DNA from: Amyelois transitella
Taxonomy: Eukaryota; Arthropoda; Insecta; Lepidoptera; Pyralidae
Length of the DNA stretch: 64,000 bases
Reading direction: 5' to 3'
Assembly: GCF_032362555.1 (NCBI RefSeq)
Contig: NC_083519.1
Coordinates: forward strand, 1,629,501-1,693,500
In this document: positions 46,201-55,672 of the stretch, one piece after another
How the letters are laid out: each line of letters starts with the position of its first letter
Numbering within the stretch: the stretch's first letter is position 1
Program-made: the position numbers and the translations under genes
The notes under the pieces: generated by a model
Told to the model about the DNA's origin: nothing
Seen by the model: only the letters and a program-made list of their open reading frames with translations
The model's database searches: none

Positions 46201-49200
46201 AAAGAAACTCCAGCTAGGCCCACGCCCGCCTTTGATTGAATTAAGACCCTGCCTAATGCACAGATATTTACCTAGAAATGGGGTGTAGGATGTTACACGA
46301 TGTAAAGTGGAAAGTCAATTTAATTACAACATAGATAGGTGTCGAAGAAGGAATTTTAAGTTTTATTTGTTGAACATACAATAAGCGCTTAGATAAATAT
46401 CCACAATCGTCATATCATGCTAAGTCAAAATGTATACCTACAACCGCACAAGGAACTTACATTATAAATATACCTACACAACAGTTAATTTCAAACATCC
46501 TAACTTGCAGACTTTGTTTTTTGTAGATTGCAGTGATAATGTAATAAATCGATGTCGAAGTTCGAAGTTTTTATTATAATTTACCGCAGCGATAAACAAA
46601 GTTGTTTCGAGTATAATTTCTGCGCAACGGGGGTGGTACTAAAATGTTAAGTTTACGAGAGGAGCGAAGCAGAAGTCGCGCTTTGGCTAGTTGCTTGGAT
46701 GTTTGTCACGAGTGGGATGTTTATATTATGAAATTCTAACTTGACACCCACAGACTTACATATTTAGTAAAATTAGCATCATGTAGTTACGTTTTCTTGG
46801 AGTACCTACATACTTACTTTTTTTTAAATAAACTGCACTCGTCACACACAGAGCATGAGCACACAAAACTAGCGCTTCGATCGACAGTAAACGCCATATC
46901 ACTATAGTACATACCTAGTATAAAGTAAAATCGCTTCCCGCTCCTGTCCCTATGTACGTATGCTTAGATCATTAAAACTACACGATGGATTTTGATGCAA
47001 TTTCTTGAATGCTTTATAATAATAAATAATTTATAAAATGCTTTAGGTATATATAAACCTTCCTCTTGAATCACTCTTTCTACACACGTGCAAAGACGGA
47101 AAGGGTCGCTAGTAAATAATATAAATAACACAAACTTTTCTCTCCAGTGGTCCCAGTCCCCTGTGAGCGTGGCAGGGGGGGCCGCCGAGGGTCCCCCTGA
47201 AGGGTTCCGCCGCGCCGCCAGGGGTTCCTTTTCAGCTATATTAGATCTACTGACCGCGACAACCAATCTGGATCAACGACAGGTAAGTCATTGAAATACC
47301 TACTCTATTAACAGGATTCCGTTCCCGTAAGAATAAAAAAAAATTTTGCTTTAACAATACACTTATACTAAACGGTGATCCAAACCAAAAAAACTTATTT
47401 ATGCCCGATTTTGACGAAATTCGCTCTATTATAATCGCTCCTAAGTTTCTTGACATTCACCAGAATCTCCTAGCGTAATCCCCCAGGGGACCCCCGTAGT
47501 GAAATTATCCTGAGTTCGGCGTACGACAGATCCTGGGCTAGAGATATTCGTGATAGTATTCACGCGAATGCCTTTCAAAAAAATTTAGTAAAAATAATGT
47601 TCTACAAACTAGGTAACTACTTTTATTATAATGATTCTGCGCTTTCATTATAACATCATTCATCATCGTTATAAAGCCCCCGTTAGACTTCATTTTCTTT
47701 CATGTACTTAGTCAATCTGTTGTAATTAATAATTGCGATTTGAATCTTTTTATCTTTGGTGATGGTGGAGGAGGCGAAAGGGGTCTGTTAAGATCGTAGA
47801 AGATGTCCATAGTCTCTGCCTACCACAATGGGAGACAGGCGTGATGGTATGTAATGTATGTATGTCATAATTGCGGTGATCCAAAGCTATTTAAAATCCT
47901 ATGTGATGATTCAATGGAGATTTGAGAATAGATAACAGTGTCAATTTCAATTTGGACCTAAACATGCCAAATATAGATGTTACCAGATACTCTCTCTATA
48001 CAGAAGTAAATAGCAAATAGCCAAATGACGTCACTATTTCACCTGCTTGTGACACCATCACGTACAAACAAATACGAACGACCATAAAACCCACATCAGA
48101 ACATCATTTGTTCATCGTATTACTCTGAATTTACGGGGCCCTTTACTATGAAATAGTAAGGTCCGTCTCATAAAAGGATACGGAGAAATGTATTTCATGT
48201 TCTAATCAGTTTTATATCTCTTACATTTACCACACTACACTAATTTCTGTCAACAAACTTCTATTAATAAAAATATTATGTAACTCTAAGTATAAATTAG
48301 ATAGGTAAGGTAGGTACCTTACCTGCCTACCTTTCCTAATAGTGATAGGTTTCACTATTAGAAATTCATTCTAGTAATAGTAAAAAAACGGCGACACGCG
48401 GGCCATGCTTGCAGGCTGAGGGGTTAGTGCGAATTTGTATGTGATTTGACCAGCGCCACCTAGTGGTAACGCGATGGCACTAATGCAATTCCAAACTAAT
48501 TCGTGATTACTTGCTCGACGCGTTTGTTCGAGTAAAACTCGTTCTAACCCCTCTGGAATGCAAAATATCCATGTAAACCTGTCTTCGACAAAATAATATT
48601 CATTGTTTGAAGTTCTATCCTACGTAACCTATTTAAGTGTATAGTACGAAAATAATTTGTACCTAAATAGTCACCTTATTACCTACTAATGGACTTCAAG
48701 AGCTATGAATTGATACAGTCGGATCCCGTTCACATTGTGAAAGGATTTAATTTAACCTTAGATCATACGGGATTCAAAGAATAAAATTGACCTTTTCATG
48801 CCCAAGTACGATGCAGTGTGTTTTCAATAATATTGTAAAATCTGCGACTTGCAAAGAAATACAGATCCTTATGTTGAATGTTCATGATGGGTGAAATATT
48901 TTTAACCAATGAGAAATCATTACATGCTTTGTGGCTACACTTATTACATTACAGGATTAATCGAGTCTACTTTAATAATTGTTTAACATCAAAGAAATTC
49001 ATTACATGAATAAATATGGTTAAATTAAAAAAGTTAGATATCATCGCGTTATAAAGTTGTTCCTCGGCGCTCGGTAAAGTTACACATTTTCCCTTTTATA
49101 ATGTAAGGATCGTTAGATTTTTCCATCCAAGCATAAGAGAATGGTGATAAATAGATCGTTTAATGGAATCAGTTCAGCATACATTTTAAAGGTACAGTCA

Positions 49201-51136
49201 ATTAGAGAAGTATATTTGTCGATAGTGCAATTTTCAAGTAATACATAAATAAATAGGTTCACCAGAAAAGTATTCGAATTTTTTTTCTTTCATTCGAAAT
49301 ATCTTGAATTCATGAGTAGGTAATCTTAAAGTGCATTTTAGTACCTGCGTGAAAAACATAAAGGAAAGTTAGAATTTTCTTAAAGTAGGTAAGGACATGC
49401 ATACATATTTGTGTTCTGGATAAGAAACCCCTTGGCTCCGTAAAACAAACATTGCTAACTCGTACAAAACGAAACACTGGAGTCATTTAGTCCCAACTTT
49501 TTGACATAAGACGTACGAGTGGCAACAACTTTGCGCTCAGGCCGCCCGGAAAACAGCCGCATACTAATAAATTGCCTAAATTTTCATCTCATTTCCCCGG
49601 GGACCGCACTCAGGCCGGTGCTGTTTAAATTAACGCGTCGTCTCTGCGGTATACCTACCCCGGCAGCACGCGTAGTGATGTGAAATTATTCAATTCCGTA
49701 AGGATGAGCAGAAATTTCTCAAGACCTGTCTCCGTAGCCTGGCATCAGGATGGAAAAGCTATCGCCGTCTCGTTTCACGTCTTAATAAAAAGCGAAACAG
49801 CGATAGTAAGATTGACGAGGAAAGGCGTTTGGGATTTCTATAAATTGAACTATCGCGAACTCAACAAGGCGGTTCGACGAGCAGGTCGAATAGAAACTCT
49901 CATTATTACTCTCATTTATTGAGACGTAATCAATGAGTACTAGAAAATATTTAAAGACTGAACATTATATGTAAAACATACATATAATCACGTCACCTAA
50001 GTACATACATACATATAATCACGTCTATATCCCTTGCGGAGTACATAGAGCCAACAGTCTTGAAAAAACTAATATGCCACGTTCCTAAGTATCTATTTAT
50101 AATGTTAGGAACACTAAGTTTTTCAAAAAGTAAGTAGTCGGTAAGTCTATCTAGCCGAATAAAATATAAAAATACACAAATACTATTATTATTATATGCC
50201 ATATTAAATTGTTTACTGTGAATTATTATTGCCTTCAAATCACAGGAGCAATCAGACGGGTCCACATCTCGACGCAACAGTGACAAGTACGGTGGTCACT
50301 CTCCTTCTTCCAGCGAAAGTGAGTGCCTTGATCCACAATTGGCAAAACTAAATGACAAAATAAAAAAAAATATTGTCAATCCCTAATCCTTCCACCTGTG
50401 GGACGTTGCGGTATTTATTAGTTTTGTCTCATATATATTTAAATTTCTGAAAAGGCCCTCGCCTTCTCAGCTATATTTATGCTCTCGACGAAGATTCAAC
50501 AAGAAAACAACTATTTTTTATTAAATTCAATGCGCTAATATCGGCCAAAATACATGAATATGGAACTCTTAGGTACTAGTCCAATACCAACAGAATGTTC
50601 TTCATTTTCCCAGCAATGGATCAGGACAGTGAGCGGTGATGGTCGGCCACCACTCTGCTCGACAGGCTGGCACAGCGAGGGTTTGCGGCTGACACGAGGC
50701 TAGCTCTTCCTCCTACAGGTTAGTTGCACACTTTCACTGAAATGGAAAAAACTAATACTGCGTTGCGCTGACCCATTCGTTAGTTCTTTCCACGTCATTG
50801 CTATTTCACCTAATAAATCTTATGGATCGAATCGTATACGATAATTGTACTCTACCACAGCTCCCCACATTTGTTTCTCAGTTAAAAATAGTTTTATAAT
50901 AATTCTACTATTCGATATATCATTTGATCGCTGCGCATCAACTCTTCTACATTAAGTAGGTAAACCAATAACTGCAATACCAAACCTATCAAAATTACCA
51001 TCATCTTCCAGGCTGCGCCCGCTACCGCGAGCTCTGCTATCGTGCTGCCCACGCGCACCTTCCCGAAGACGCGGCGCCTCGGCCATGCGACTGCGCAAAT
51101 TGCACAGCTCGCAGAAATTCCTCCACGGACCCATGA
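31095..51136 (+). CDS. Ankyrin-repeat protein similar to ANKDD1A, eleven coding exons, in-frame TGA near the end
   Basis: Seen: exons 31095-31217, 33485-33583, 33695-33793, 35571-35768, 41420-41617, 42012-42110, 42988-43086, 47148-47282, 50246-50318, 50614-50718 and 51012-51136. Nine ankyrin repeats plus a degenerate tenth fill residues ~10-350. Clear cores include YGRAPIHWAASRGN, FGMRPLLMAAWHGHLEAVK and SGRTPLHLAAVHRHTELV. A Ser-rich tail follows. A TGA at 50637-50639 ends the frame at 382 residues, but 67 further codons stay in phase across the last junction (450 positions in all). Known: ankyrin repeats bind partner proteins; HWAA..FGM..LL..AW.GH resembles ANKDD1A, whose vertebrate form ends in a death domain. 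I see no death domain here. Inferred: cytosolic scaffold. Other ankyrin families remain possible. Confidence 0.85.
31249..31372 (+). mobile_element. SINE A, internally deleted, 31 nt after a donor
   Basis: GGCGATGGGCTAGCAACCTG joined to the tail half; begins just inside intron 1. Confidence 0.75.
31886..31950 (-). mobile_element. SINE A tail, severely truncated
   Basis: CATACATACATATAATCACG to ATAGTTTTGAAA, about 65 nt. Confidence 0.75.
32101..32356 (-). mobile_element. SINE A, diverged full length
   Basis: Tail CATACATACAC at the left, head CACCACACGGCAC at the right. Confidence 0.8.
32586..32712 (-). mobile_element. tRNA-derived SINE, 5'-truncated
   Basis: Matches the 3' part of the 20142-20383 copy (ACACAGATTGAGTT.. 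ATTACGAGATA) with an (AATA)n tail; the tRNA head is missing. Confidence 0.75.
33485..33583 (+). CDS. Ankyrin gene, exon 2 (repeat 2)
   Basis: 99 nt, phase 0 at both ends, exactly one repeat: YGRAPIHWAASRGNVAIIKL ending IEAADK. Acceptor CTTGTTCCAG, donor AAG|GTGAGA. Confidence 0.93.
33695..33793 (+). CDS. Ankyrin gene, exon 3 (repeat 3)
   Basis: 99 nt, phase 0: FGMRPLLMAAWHGHLEAVKT. Acceptor ATTTTCAG, donor AAG|GTACTT. The FGM..LL..AW.GH core is the segment most like ANKDD1A. Confidence 0.93.
33794..35570. other. Intron 3 of the ankyrin gene
   Basis: No exon or RNA gene recognised. The only repeat seen is the TIR-element fragment near 35116. Confidence 0.5.
35116..35220. mobile_element. TIR-element relative
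   Basis: GGCACGCGCGACGACGCCAT resembles the ends of the element at 15550. The interior has AACTATCGCTGTTTCG, and GTTTTTCGTGCGATG lies near the far end. Confidence 0.5.
35571..35768 (+). CDS. Ankyrin gene, exon 4 (repeats 4-5)
   Basis: 198 nt, phase 0, two repeats fused in one exon: NDLLQCACSRGALDVASYAI and SGDAPLALASRAGHAALVDL. Acceptor AACATTGCAG, donor AAG|GTAATT. Confidence 0.92.
36411..36662 (+). mobile_element. SINE A, full length
   Basis: GTGCCGTGTGGTTCCCGGCA head through to TATGTATGAATG. Confidence 0.9.
36984..37038. repeat. (TATG)n microsatellite with TAGG interruptions
   Basis: About 55 nt of TATG repeats, the longest such run in the window. No SINE A or LINE B body is attached. 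Confidence 0.8.
37976..38024 (+). CDS. THAP-like zinc-finger first-exon fragment
   Basis: ATG at 37976 opens MSSDKHCCVPGCKGSGG and runs to a good donor (GGAG|GTATGT). The CCVPGC start is the usual N-terminus of THAP DNA-binding domains, found in host regulators and in P-element and Kolobok-type transposases. The next strong acceptor, at about 39168 (TTTATTTTAG), joins in frame to GDGISYKS and stops 15 codons in, so the unit looks truncated or decayed. It lies inside an ankyrin-gene intron on the same strand. Confidence 0.35.
38190..38345 (-). mobile_element. SINE A, 5'-truncated
   Basis: CATACATATAATCACGTC to CCCATCGCCTAAAAAAG. Confidence 0.8.
38561..39042. repeat. Long inverted repeat, 203-bp arms, 76-nt spacer
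   Basis: 38561-38763 and 38840-39042 are reverse complements of equal length. The few differences seen include one A/C change near 38672. About 60 bp of the outer left arm is also present in direct orientation at about 38500-38560. No recognised coding sequence. Could be a foldback-type element or a hairpin-RNA source. Confidence 0.9.
39436..39770 (-). mobile_element. SINE A copy followed by LINE B fragment
   Basis: 39436-39665 is a rearranged SINE A with an 11-bp hairpin (CCTTACAAGAC/GTCTTGTAAGG). 39667-39770 is a minus-strand LINE B piece (CTTTCTACTTGCTACGATACC). Confidence 0.65.
40851..40883. repeat. Perfect 14-bp hairpin
   Basis: AAATTACACATAGT, 5-nt loop, then its exact reverse complement. 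Confidence 0.6.
40979..41245 (-). mobile_element. LINE B fragment joined to another degenerate repeat
   Basis: 40979-41105 is a diverged LINE B piece. 41105-41245 has the GAACGAAGCCCCAGGGTGCA phrase of the 'CGACTTCG' repeat class. Confidence 0.5.
41420..41617 (+). CDS. Ankyrin gene, exon 5 (repeats 6-7)
   Basis: 198 nt, phase 0: VGRTALHVACEGGHCTTASL and SGRTPLHLAAVHRHTELVGV, the two most canonical repeats. Acceptor AACCATTAG, donor AAT|GTAAGC. Confidence 0.93.
41791..41985 (+). mobile_element. SINE A, internally deleted, 27 nt before a splice acceptor
   Basis: Head to TATGTATG tail with the middle missing; ends shortly before exon 6 at 42012. Confidence 0.85.
42012..42110 (+). CDS. Ankyrin gene, exon 6 (repeat 8)
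   Basis: 99 nt, phase 0: NGVTALQMACAQGCRGIAMH ending VHLQNN. Acceptor TTCTCAACAG, donor AAT|GTTTGT. Confidence 0.93.
42206..42323. mobile_element. TIR-element relative
   Basis: The right end, ATGGCGTCGCGCGTGCC, matches the right end of the element at 15550. The left end is degraded (ACACGCGCGACTCG). Contains GCGAAACAGCGATAG. Confidence 0.55.
42645..42925 (+). mobile_element. LINE B fragment followed by SINE A tail
   Basis: 42645-42808 LINE B (GGGTCAGGTCAAGAGTACCC.. TATGTATG). 42809-42925 SINE A 3' half ending in (TATG)n, 62 nt before exon 7. Confidence 0.85.
42988..43086 (+). CDS. Ankyrin gene, exon 7 (repeat 9)
   Basis: 99 nt, phase 0: VGSSALHAACAADAADIVEL ending PTVTDQ. Acceptor AATTCACAG, donor CAG|GTGAGA. 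Confidence 0.93.
43406..43477 (-). tRNA. tRNA-Cys (GCA)
   Basis: The minus strand gives a 72-nt cloverleaf: acceptor GGGGATA/TGTCCCC, box A TAGCTCAGTGG, anticodon loop CTGCAGA (GCA), box B GGTTCAAACCC, discriminator U. All stems pair, with the usual occasional G-U. No intron. A T-run for RNA polymerase III termination follows on the minus strand at 43383-43388. The gene sits antisense inside intron 7 of the ankyrin gene. Confidence 0.95.
43733..44085 (-). mobile_element. LINE B, longest 3' fragment in the window
   Basis: The minus strand extends about 100 nt further 5' than other copies, with a degraded RWFGHVKRM-like region (GATGGTTTGGTCACGTC) before the NGNVGVG block and the C-terminal block. 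Frameshifted and non-functional. Confidence 0.75.
44890..45200 (+). mobile_element. Old SINE A followed by LINE B tail scrap
   Basis: 44890-45090 is an eroded SINE A (GTTTGGTTCCCAG.. GGCTAGCAACCTGTCAC). 45150-45200 ends CCTCCGGGAAAGAGA. Confidence 0.6.
45946..46187 (+). mobile_element. SINE A, 5'-truncated, with 12-bp target-site duplication
   Basis: ATGAACTCACAC lies at 45946-45957 and 46176-46187. The 218-bp insert starts inside the element at TCCATCTCTTTCCC and ends (TATG)n. Truncation at the 5' end with a perfect duplication is typical of target-primed reverse transcription. Confidence 0.92.
47148..47282 (+). CDS. Ankyrin gene, exon 8 (degenerate repeat 10)
   Basis: 135 nt (45 codons), phase 0. 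Encodes WSQSPVSVAGGAAEGPPEGF then a helix-like SFSAILDLLTATTNLD. It looks like a last ankyrin repeat carrying an extra ~12-residue Gly/Pro/Ala loop, breaking the 33-residue exon rule. Acceptor TTCTCTCCAG, donor CAG|GTAAGT. Confidence 0.85.
48418..48553. mobile_element. Possible short TIR element
   Basis: GAGGGGTTAG at the left and CTAACCCCTC at the right are inverted, 136 bp apart, with weaker matches further in. The interior has GCGCCACCTAGTGG. No target-site duplication was confirmed. Confidence 0.35.
49979..50085 (-). mobile_element. SINE A tail, with a short tail duplicate
   Basis: CATACATATAATCACGTC appears twice (49979 and 50006), then the usual 3' third ending CCACGTTC. Confidence 0.75.
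50246..50318 (+). CDS. Ankyrin gene, exon 9 (Ser-rich tail)
   Basis: 73 nt: EQSDGSTSRRNSDKYGGHSP and SSSE, polar and Ser-rich, likely disordered. Acceptor AAATCACAG, donor GAA A|GTGAGT, phase 1, which joins to the next exon as codon ACA. Confidence 0.85.
50614..50718 (+). CDS. Ankyrin gene, exon 10, containing an in-frame TGA
   Basis: Acceptor TTTTCCCAG. In the phase set by exon 9 it reads T-MDQDSER, then TGA (50637-50639), then WSATTLLDRLAQRGFAADTR and LALPPT, ending ACA G|GTTAGT. The part after the TGA has coding-like composition and leads in phase into exon 11. No alternative acceptor removes the TGA while keeping the frame. Confidence 0.7.
51012..51136 (+). CDS. Ankyrin gene, exon 11 (reached only past the TGA)
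   Basis: Acceptor CATCTTCCAG. Encodes GCARYRELCYRAAHAHLPED, AAPRPCDCANCTARRNSSTD and P, then stop at 51134-51136. The cysteine cluster CDCANC is notable. Translation requires reading the TGA at 50637 as sense, a sequence error there, or an isoform not seen here. Confidence 0.65.
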
Positions 51137-51944
51137 AATTTAACCCAAGTTCGCCCCACTACCTCACTGACGAGGCCAATTCCGGCTTTATCGAGTGAAT
51201 GGACGCGAAGAACTAAGGATTAAACGCTTGCTCAAAACCGCCAACTGCTCAAAAGTTTAGTTAACTAGTAGTTAGATGACCTCCGATTAACCCTTGTCAC
51301 GCTTTCTATTTATTTGAAAAGCAACTGGTCGAAATTTCAAGTTTATATGAATAAGATACCTAACAGTAGGCCCCATGTCCAAATAGATTCACATTCGTAC
51401 CTTTATATGTATTTTTAGATTTTAATTCATAGTGCTTATTGTCATTCCTAAAATTTCTAGTCTTCCCCTTTTATATTTACCTACTATAAGATTTATTGGC
51501 CTTTTTACTCTGTCGAGGAACAACTTTGTCAATTTCAATTTAGTCCATTTTATCACTATCCTTGTGCCTTACCATGCATAAGCAAGCAGTAATTCTTCGT
51601 TGTAAAGTGCACTTTTGTCTATTTAAAATGCACGTCCCAATCACTTTTGTAATAAAAGAACGAACGAACGCAATGCTTACATATTTCTGTCCATTGATTA
51701 GTTTGTAAGTTATTATAGCTAAAATAAATAATGTTTTTAAATATCTTTACACAATTTATTTTGAAGATTATTTCTACATAGGAATTTTCCGTAAACACTA
51801 ATTTACCAAACACGACTTTATTTTTAAAAACATTAAAATCTATGCCAAAATAGATTGCTTAGAAATAATGTGTAGGCGACTAATTATTTCTACGCTCCAG
51901 AGATATTGCTATGCTAAAATATTATAAATTCAAGTGTTTAAGAT

Positions 51945-51950
51945 AATAAA
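51945..51950 (+). terminator. Poly(A) signal, proximal
   Basis: AATAAA, 809 nt after the final stop. Confidence 0.4.
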
Positions 51951-52278
51951 CCTCTTAATTTTAAATGTAAACTATAAGATTATGTCTAGGGTTATTTCTA
52001 AATTAAAATTGTCTGACCTAATGCGAGCACCTGTCCGTCTGTGTAAATTTAATCAATTTTATATTTAAGAACATTAATATAATGACTGTACATTAAATTC
52101 TATTTTATATTACATCTTCGAAGTATAAATATTAATTGTAATTACATTAATTTATATAACACTGATCTATTTTTGATTGTGCTTACGCAAAGTCATTAAA
52201 TTTTATTCGTAAATTATTTAAATATTAACAAGGCCTACCTATTCGTGTAACATAAAATGTATTTTAAAATTATTCAAA

Positions 52279-52284
52279 AATAAA
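52279..52284 (+). terminator. Poly(A) signal, distal
   Basis: AATAAA followed by TCGTTTATT; last signal before the opposing transcription unit. Confidence 0.5.
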
Positions 52285-52431
52285 ATCGTTTATTATAAAA
52301 AAAATATAGTGTTTGGACTTTCTCAAAAACATAGCTAATGTGTATCATTTACATACTAAATTATTGGATTATTCGGTCGGGCTAGCGGCAGTCTTCGGTG
52401 AATTTAAATAAAACTTAAAATTAGTAGTACT

Positions 52432-52437
52432 TTTATT
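52432..52437 (-). terminator. Poly(A) signal of the minus-strand gene
   Basis: AATAAA on the minus strand (TTTATT on plus), 1.3 kb past the stop at 53736 and about 150 bp from the ankyrin gene's distal signal. Confidence 0.4.
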
Positions 52438-53735
52438 CAAGTAAAAATACAAGTGTCAAGAATCGAAACATAAAAAAAACATTTGAATACGTAAGATTTG
52501 GAGGAATGAAATTGAGCATAAGGGAAGCATCACAAAACAAGATTACGCACGCTAAAAACTGAAGTTATTCGCTATTACACTGTGATTTACCTCATAAATG
52601 CAACCTCAAAATGGTACGATTATAAATGATTTTACTAAATTTATGTGAGAATATGAATACTTACAACCATGACCACAAATCAAAGCCCTAGTTGATTAAT
52701 ATTGTTCTATAAACACAACCGTAATTACATAAAAATAAGTGCAATGTAGTACCTACTTAAGATAAAGATCGAACGTGAACAATTTTTTTAAGTTTGTGTG
52801 TGTAAAATTTAGGTGTCAAATAACATCTCTTTTATTACGTTGTATCCAGGTCGTCCCTTTTTCAAATTCTATGTGTGCAAGTTACTCAGTAGGTATAACG
52901 CAGTTTGATTCTCTCAGGCGTCTGTATACCCGTAAAGTCCTATGTAATTTACAATATTGCGACGGCTTAAATTAAACTGACTTCATAAGGTAAGAGAATT
53001 CCATTATTAACATGTATAAATTATACTGTCAGAAGACAGCAAAATATCTAAAACATGACTGTATAAATTCAATACATTCTCTTCGTATGATCAACTACTG
53101 CAAAAAATACTTATATCATTTGCATGGATGGTTACAACTTAAAATTTTTATATTCTCGGTTAATATCATCCCATACTACGCAAATATGTCCAAAAGAAAG
53201 AAAAACAATCTACTATCTAATAAGATGTCAGAAAATAAGTGTGTAAGAAAATCACCAAATCCGCGTTTTCGAAAATGTTTGGTCAAATTTTGCCTTTACG
53301 TTAATGGCAACATCAAAGTCAAAACAGCTGCCAAATAAAACTTTGTCAATAAAAATATATCAAAAATACATTGGGATACATGATATGTACCGTTTCTCAC
53401 ACACTTCTTTTCGCCAAAAAAAAACCATTTACAAACTCAATGATTGCATTCGTTAAAAGTTACAATAATATACAAGTACGTACAGTTTGACGTGAATGGA
53501 TAAACGGCGGGAATCGCAAATTTAAAAATAATTGTAAAATTGTTGCCAGCAGTAAGAAAACTTACCCTACCAAAATAGTTTCTAAGATGTTTTATAAGTC
53601 AAATAAATTGTCTGTTTCGTTTGTAGAAGTATGGACATTTTAAATATTAAAATAGTCAAAATAAACAGACAGACAATAATATTTGACGATGAAATAGCAG
53701 GCTCGCATAAGTTGTGAAAGTTCGCCGTTCAATTA
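52438..53735 (-). other. Presumed 3' UTR of the minus-strand gene
   Basis: AT-rich, with no repeats recognised. Plus-strand open frames near 52775 and 53012 are incidental. Confidence 0.45.
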
Positions 53736-53860
53736 TTAACGCCTATAGGGATGGTAAGAAGATGCCGATGCAGTGCCGCTTGAAGAAGTGCCGTGGTAGC
53801 TCCGTTTCGATGACCTTTGGTATCCATCGCCCGAGCCTCCGGTGTATTCATAATCGTCAC
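53736..53860 (-). CDS. C-terminal exon of an RNA-binding-type protein (partial gene)
   Basis: Acceptor GGTATACAG on the minus strand, then 40 codons: DDYEYTGGSGDGYQRSSKRS, YHGTSSSGTASASSYHPYRR, stop. The Tyr/Gly/Ser-rich composition and the HPYRR end resemble C-termini of STAR/KH-domain RNA-binding proteins (Sam68, Quaking-related), where such tails carry Tyr phosphorylation and nuclear-localisation signals. The RNA-binding domain itself is not in the window, so this is only a suggestion. Confidence 0.5.
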
Positions 53861-53992
53861 CTGTATACCAATTGAATGCTTATAACTCTCAGTTTAGTTT
53901 CCAAGTTTATCTTCAGCAATAATTTGAAGCATTTGAATTTTAATGATTTACTATACTTAGATATTTGTAAAAATTAAATAATGAAAACTTAC

Positions 53993-54033
53993 CGCACCAC
54001 GCACCACTTCCACTCACCCTAACTAGCCTAAGC
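53993..54033 (-). CDS. Possible small upstream exon of the same minus-strand gene
   Basis: Ends in a good donor (TGGTGCG|GTAAGT) 130 nt before the 53860 acceptor and can be read in phase as LRLVRVSGSGAWCG into the next exon. The acceptor choice among several nearby AGs is uncertain. Confidence 0.25.
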
Positions 54034-55672
54034 CTACGTATTGATAGATCATGATAATCGTTCTAGGGAGATTTGGGTTTTGTCAAGAGCCAAGTCTTAT
54101 TAATAATATAAATAATACAAATAAAAAAAAATAAGCAAGTCTTTCCTATTAGATTATTGTGATTTATCAATATACTTAAAGTATGTTCTTTTCGACAGCA
54201 TATCTATCTACCATAGTCTACTTTCCACATAATCTAGATTTAGTATACTTTCTAAACGTCAGATAACAAGATCTCTTTTTATATTTTAATTTTTATTTCT
54301 TGTTACTCTTAGACTAATATCTATATCCGCCAAATGTTACCATATCAGCAAAGAAATAACTACGTATTTGAATTGGCGCCACTACTCATCATGGGCAGTA
54401 TGTAAGTTCTCCGAAAAATACTAGGTACAAGTAAATAAAGACCTTAAATCGCTTGGTAACTGACGCTCAATAATTATTAATGGATCTACAACTGATGATT
54501 GGCAATGGATAGATATTGTAGCAGAAACCTGACACAGAAGCCGATATATCTGATACGTTACAAAACGAGGGCTGAGGGGACACCATTCCGCCACAATATA
54601 TCATCGGGACCTGGTGTTGAAATATTTATTTGTCATATCTACTTTATATTTAACATATAGTTCTATTTATATTAATTTGCATATAAGAAGTCTTTAAGCA
54701 TTTACACCCGGTTGGCCCCGTAGTTTTATTTCATTAAAACGTGCGCCATTTTTTAACTTCATACCTAATTCCAATGAGAAATTTGCGGAAAATTCACCAT
54801 CAATTCCACTAAATCTCTACACTTTGGTTTAAATGAATAAAGTGAACGATCTATTCCTCATCGCAGTCCCTCTTCATCAGTCGTAAAAGAACGTGGAACC
54901 TAAAACCATTCTGATTTTTTTTCATTCTACCGTCAACCGCAACAAGGCGTCAACAATCCTGCCAAAAATATAGCATTAGTGTGTGTGTCCATAGTCTCAG
55001 TGGAACAGTTTTAAACCAAGAGTAATAGAACACCAGATGTCAAACTTCCGAGTTTCCACTGGGTCTTTAACACACAGTATTGGAACATCTTTTTTTTCGG
55101 GATTGTCGCCCTCTATCATCTTTTTTTAGCATTATCGCCGTGTATAGTTTAAAAGATTTTGAAACTATTCTTCGACGGTCGTTTGGCGTACGAACGGTTC
55201 GACGAAATAATTTTTCGTCGCCGACAGAATGGACTTATAAGCTTTAACAAAGTTGAAAAGTACTGACAGCCAATTATTGTGGACAAAACATTATGTTGTC
55301 GAACCGTGCGTAGGCTAAACGTTCGCCTGATAAGTTTCAGACTCGTTTAGAAAGAATATTTCGACCTGTGCCGGCGATCCGATGGCATCGTTCATCTGTG
55401 GTACATTCATGAACTTGGGACTTCCCGTAGCGCTGGCCACACCATCGCCCTCTGCCGTACATTTAGTATTAGTACATGCGCGAAGATATAGTTATATTAT
55501 TATCCTCCTACTAGTCCAGCATCAAGATGTGTAAAAAGAAAATTATCGTTTAAACCGAAAATAAGGAGAAATAATACCACTTGTATGAGCTATATGATGA
55601 ACTTGAGGATATTGGAAATACATACTTATGAATAATGATTTTTAGTTTCCTATTTAATACGTTACACTTTGC
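54034..55672. other. Noncoding sequence, minus-strand gene region
   Basis: No exon or recognised repeat. Probably intron or long 3' UTR. Confidence 0.45.

Larger units (their letters stand above)
43478..47147. other. Intron 7 of the ankyrin gene, right of the tRNA
   Basis: Repeats aside, 44090-44880, 45210-45780 and 46190-47140 show nothing supported. A short open frame at 45279 ends in LINE-tail-like sequence. Confidence 0.5.
47283..50245. other. Intron 8 of the ankyrin gene
   Basis: Holds a LINE B tail (about 47795-47868), a possible MITE at 48418, a TIR-element scrap near 49764 and a SINE A at 49979. The rest shows no supported feature. Confidence 0.5.
51137..52300 (+). other. 3' UTR of the ankyrin gene
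   Basis: About 1.15 kb of unique AT-rich sequence after the last stop, with two poly(A) signals (51945 and 52279). No repeat insertion. Confidence 0.6.

Noticed and set aside
49680..49922. 80-codon plus-strand ORF
   Set aside because: Runs through a TIR-element scrap; no splice sites in phase with exons 8 and 9.
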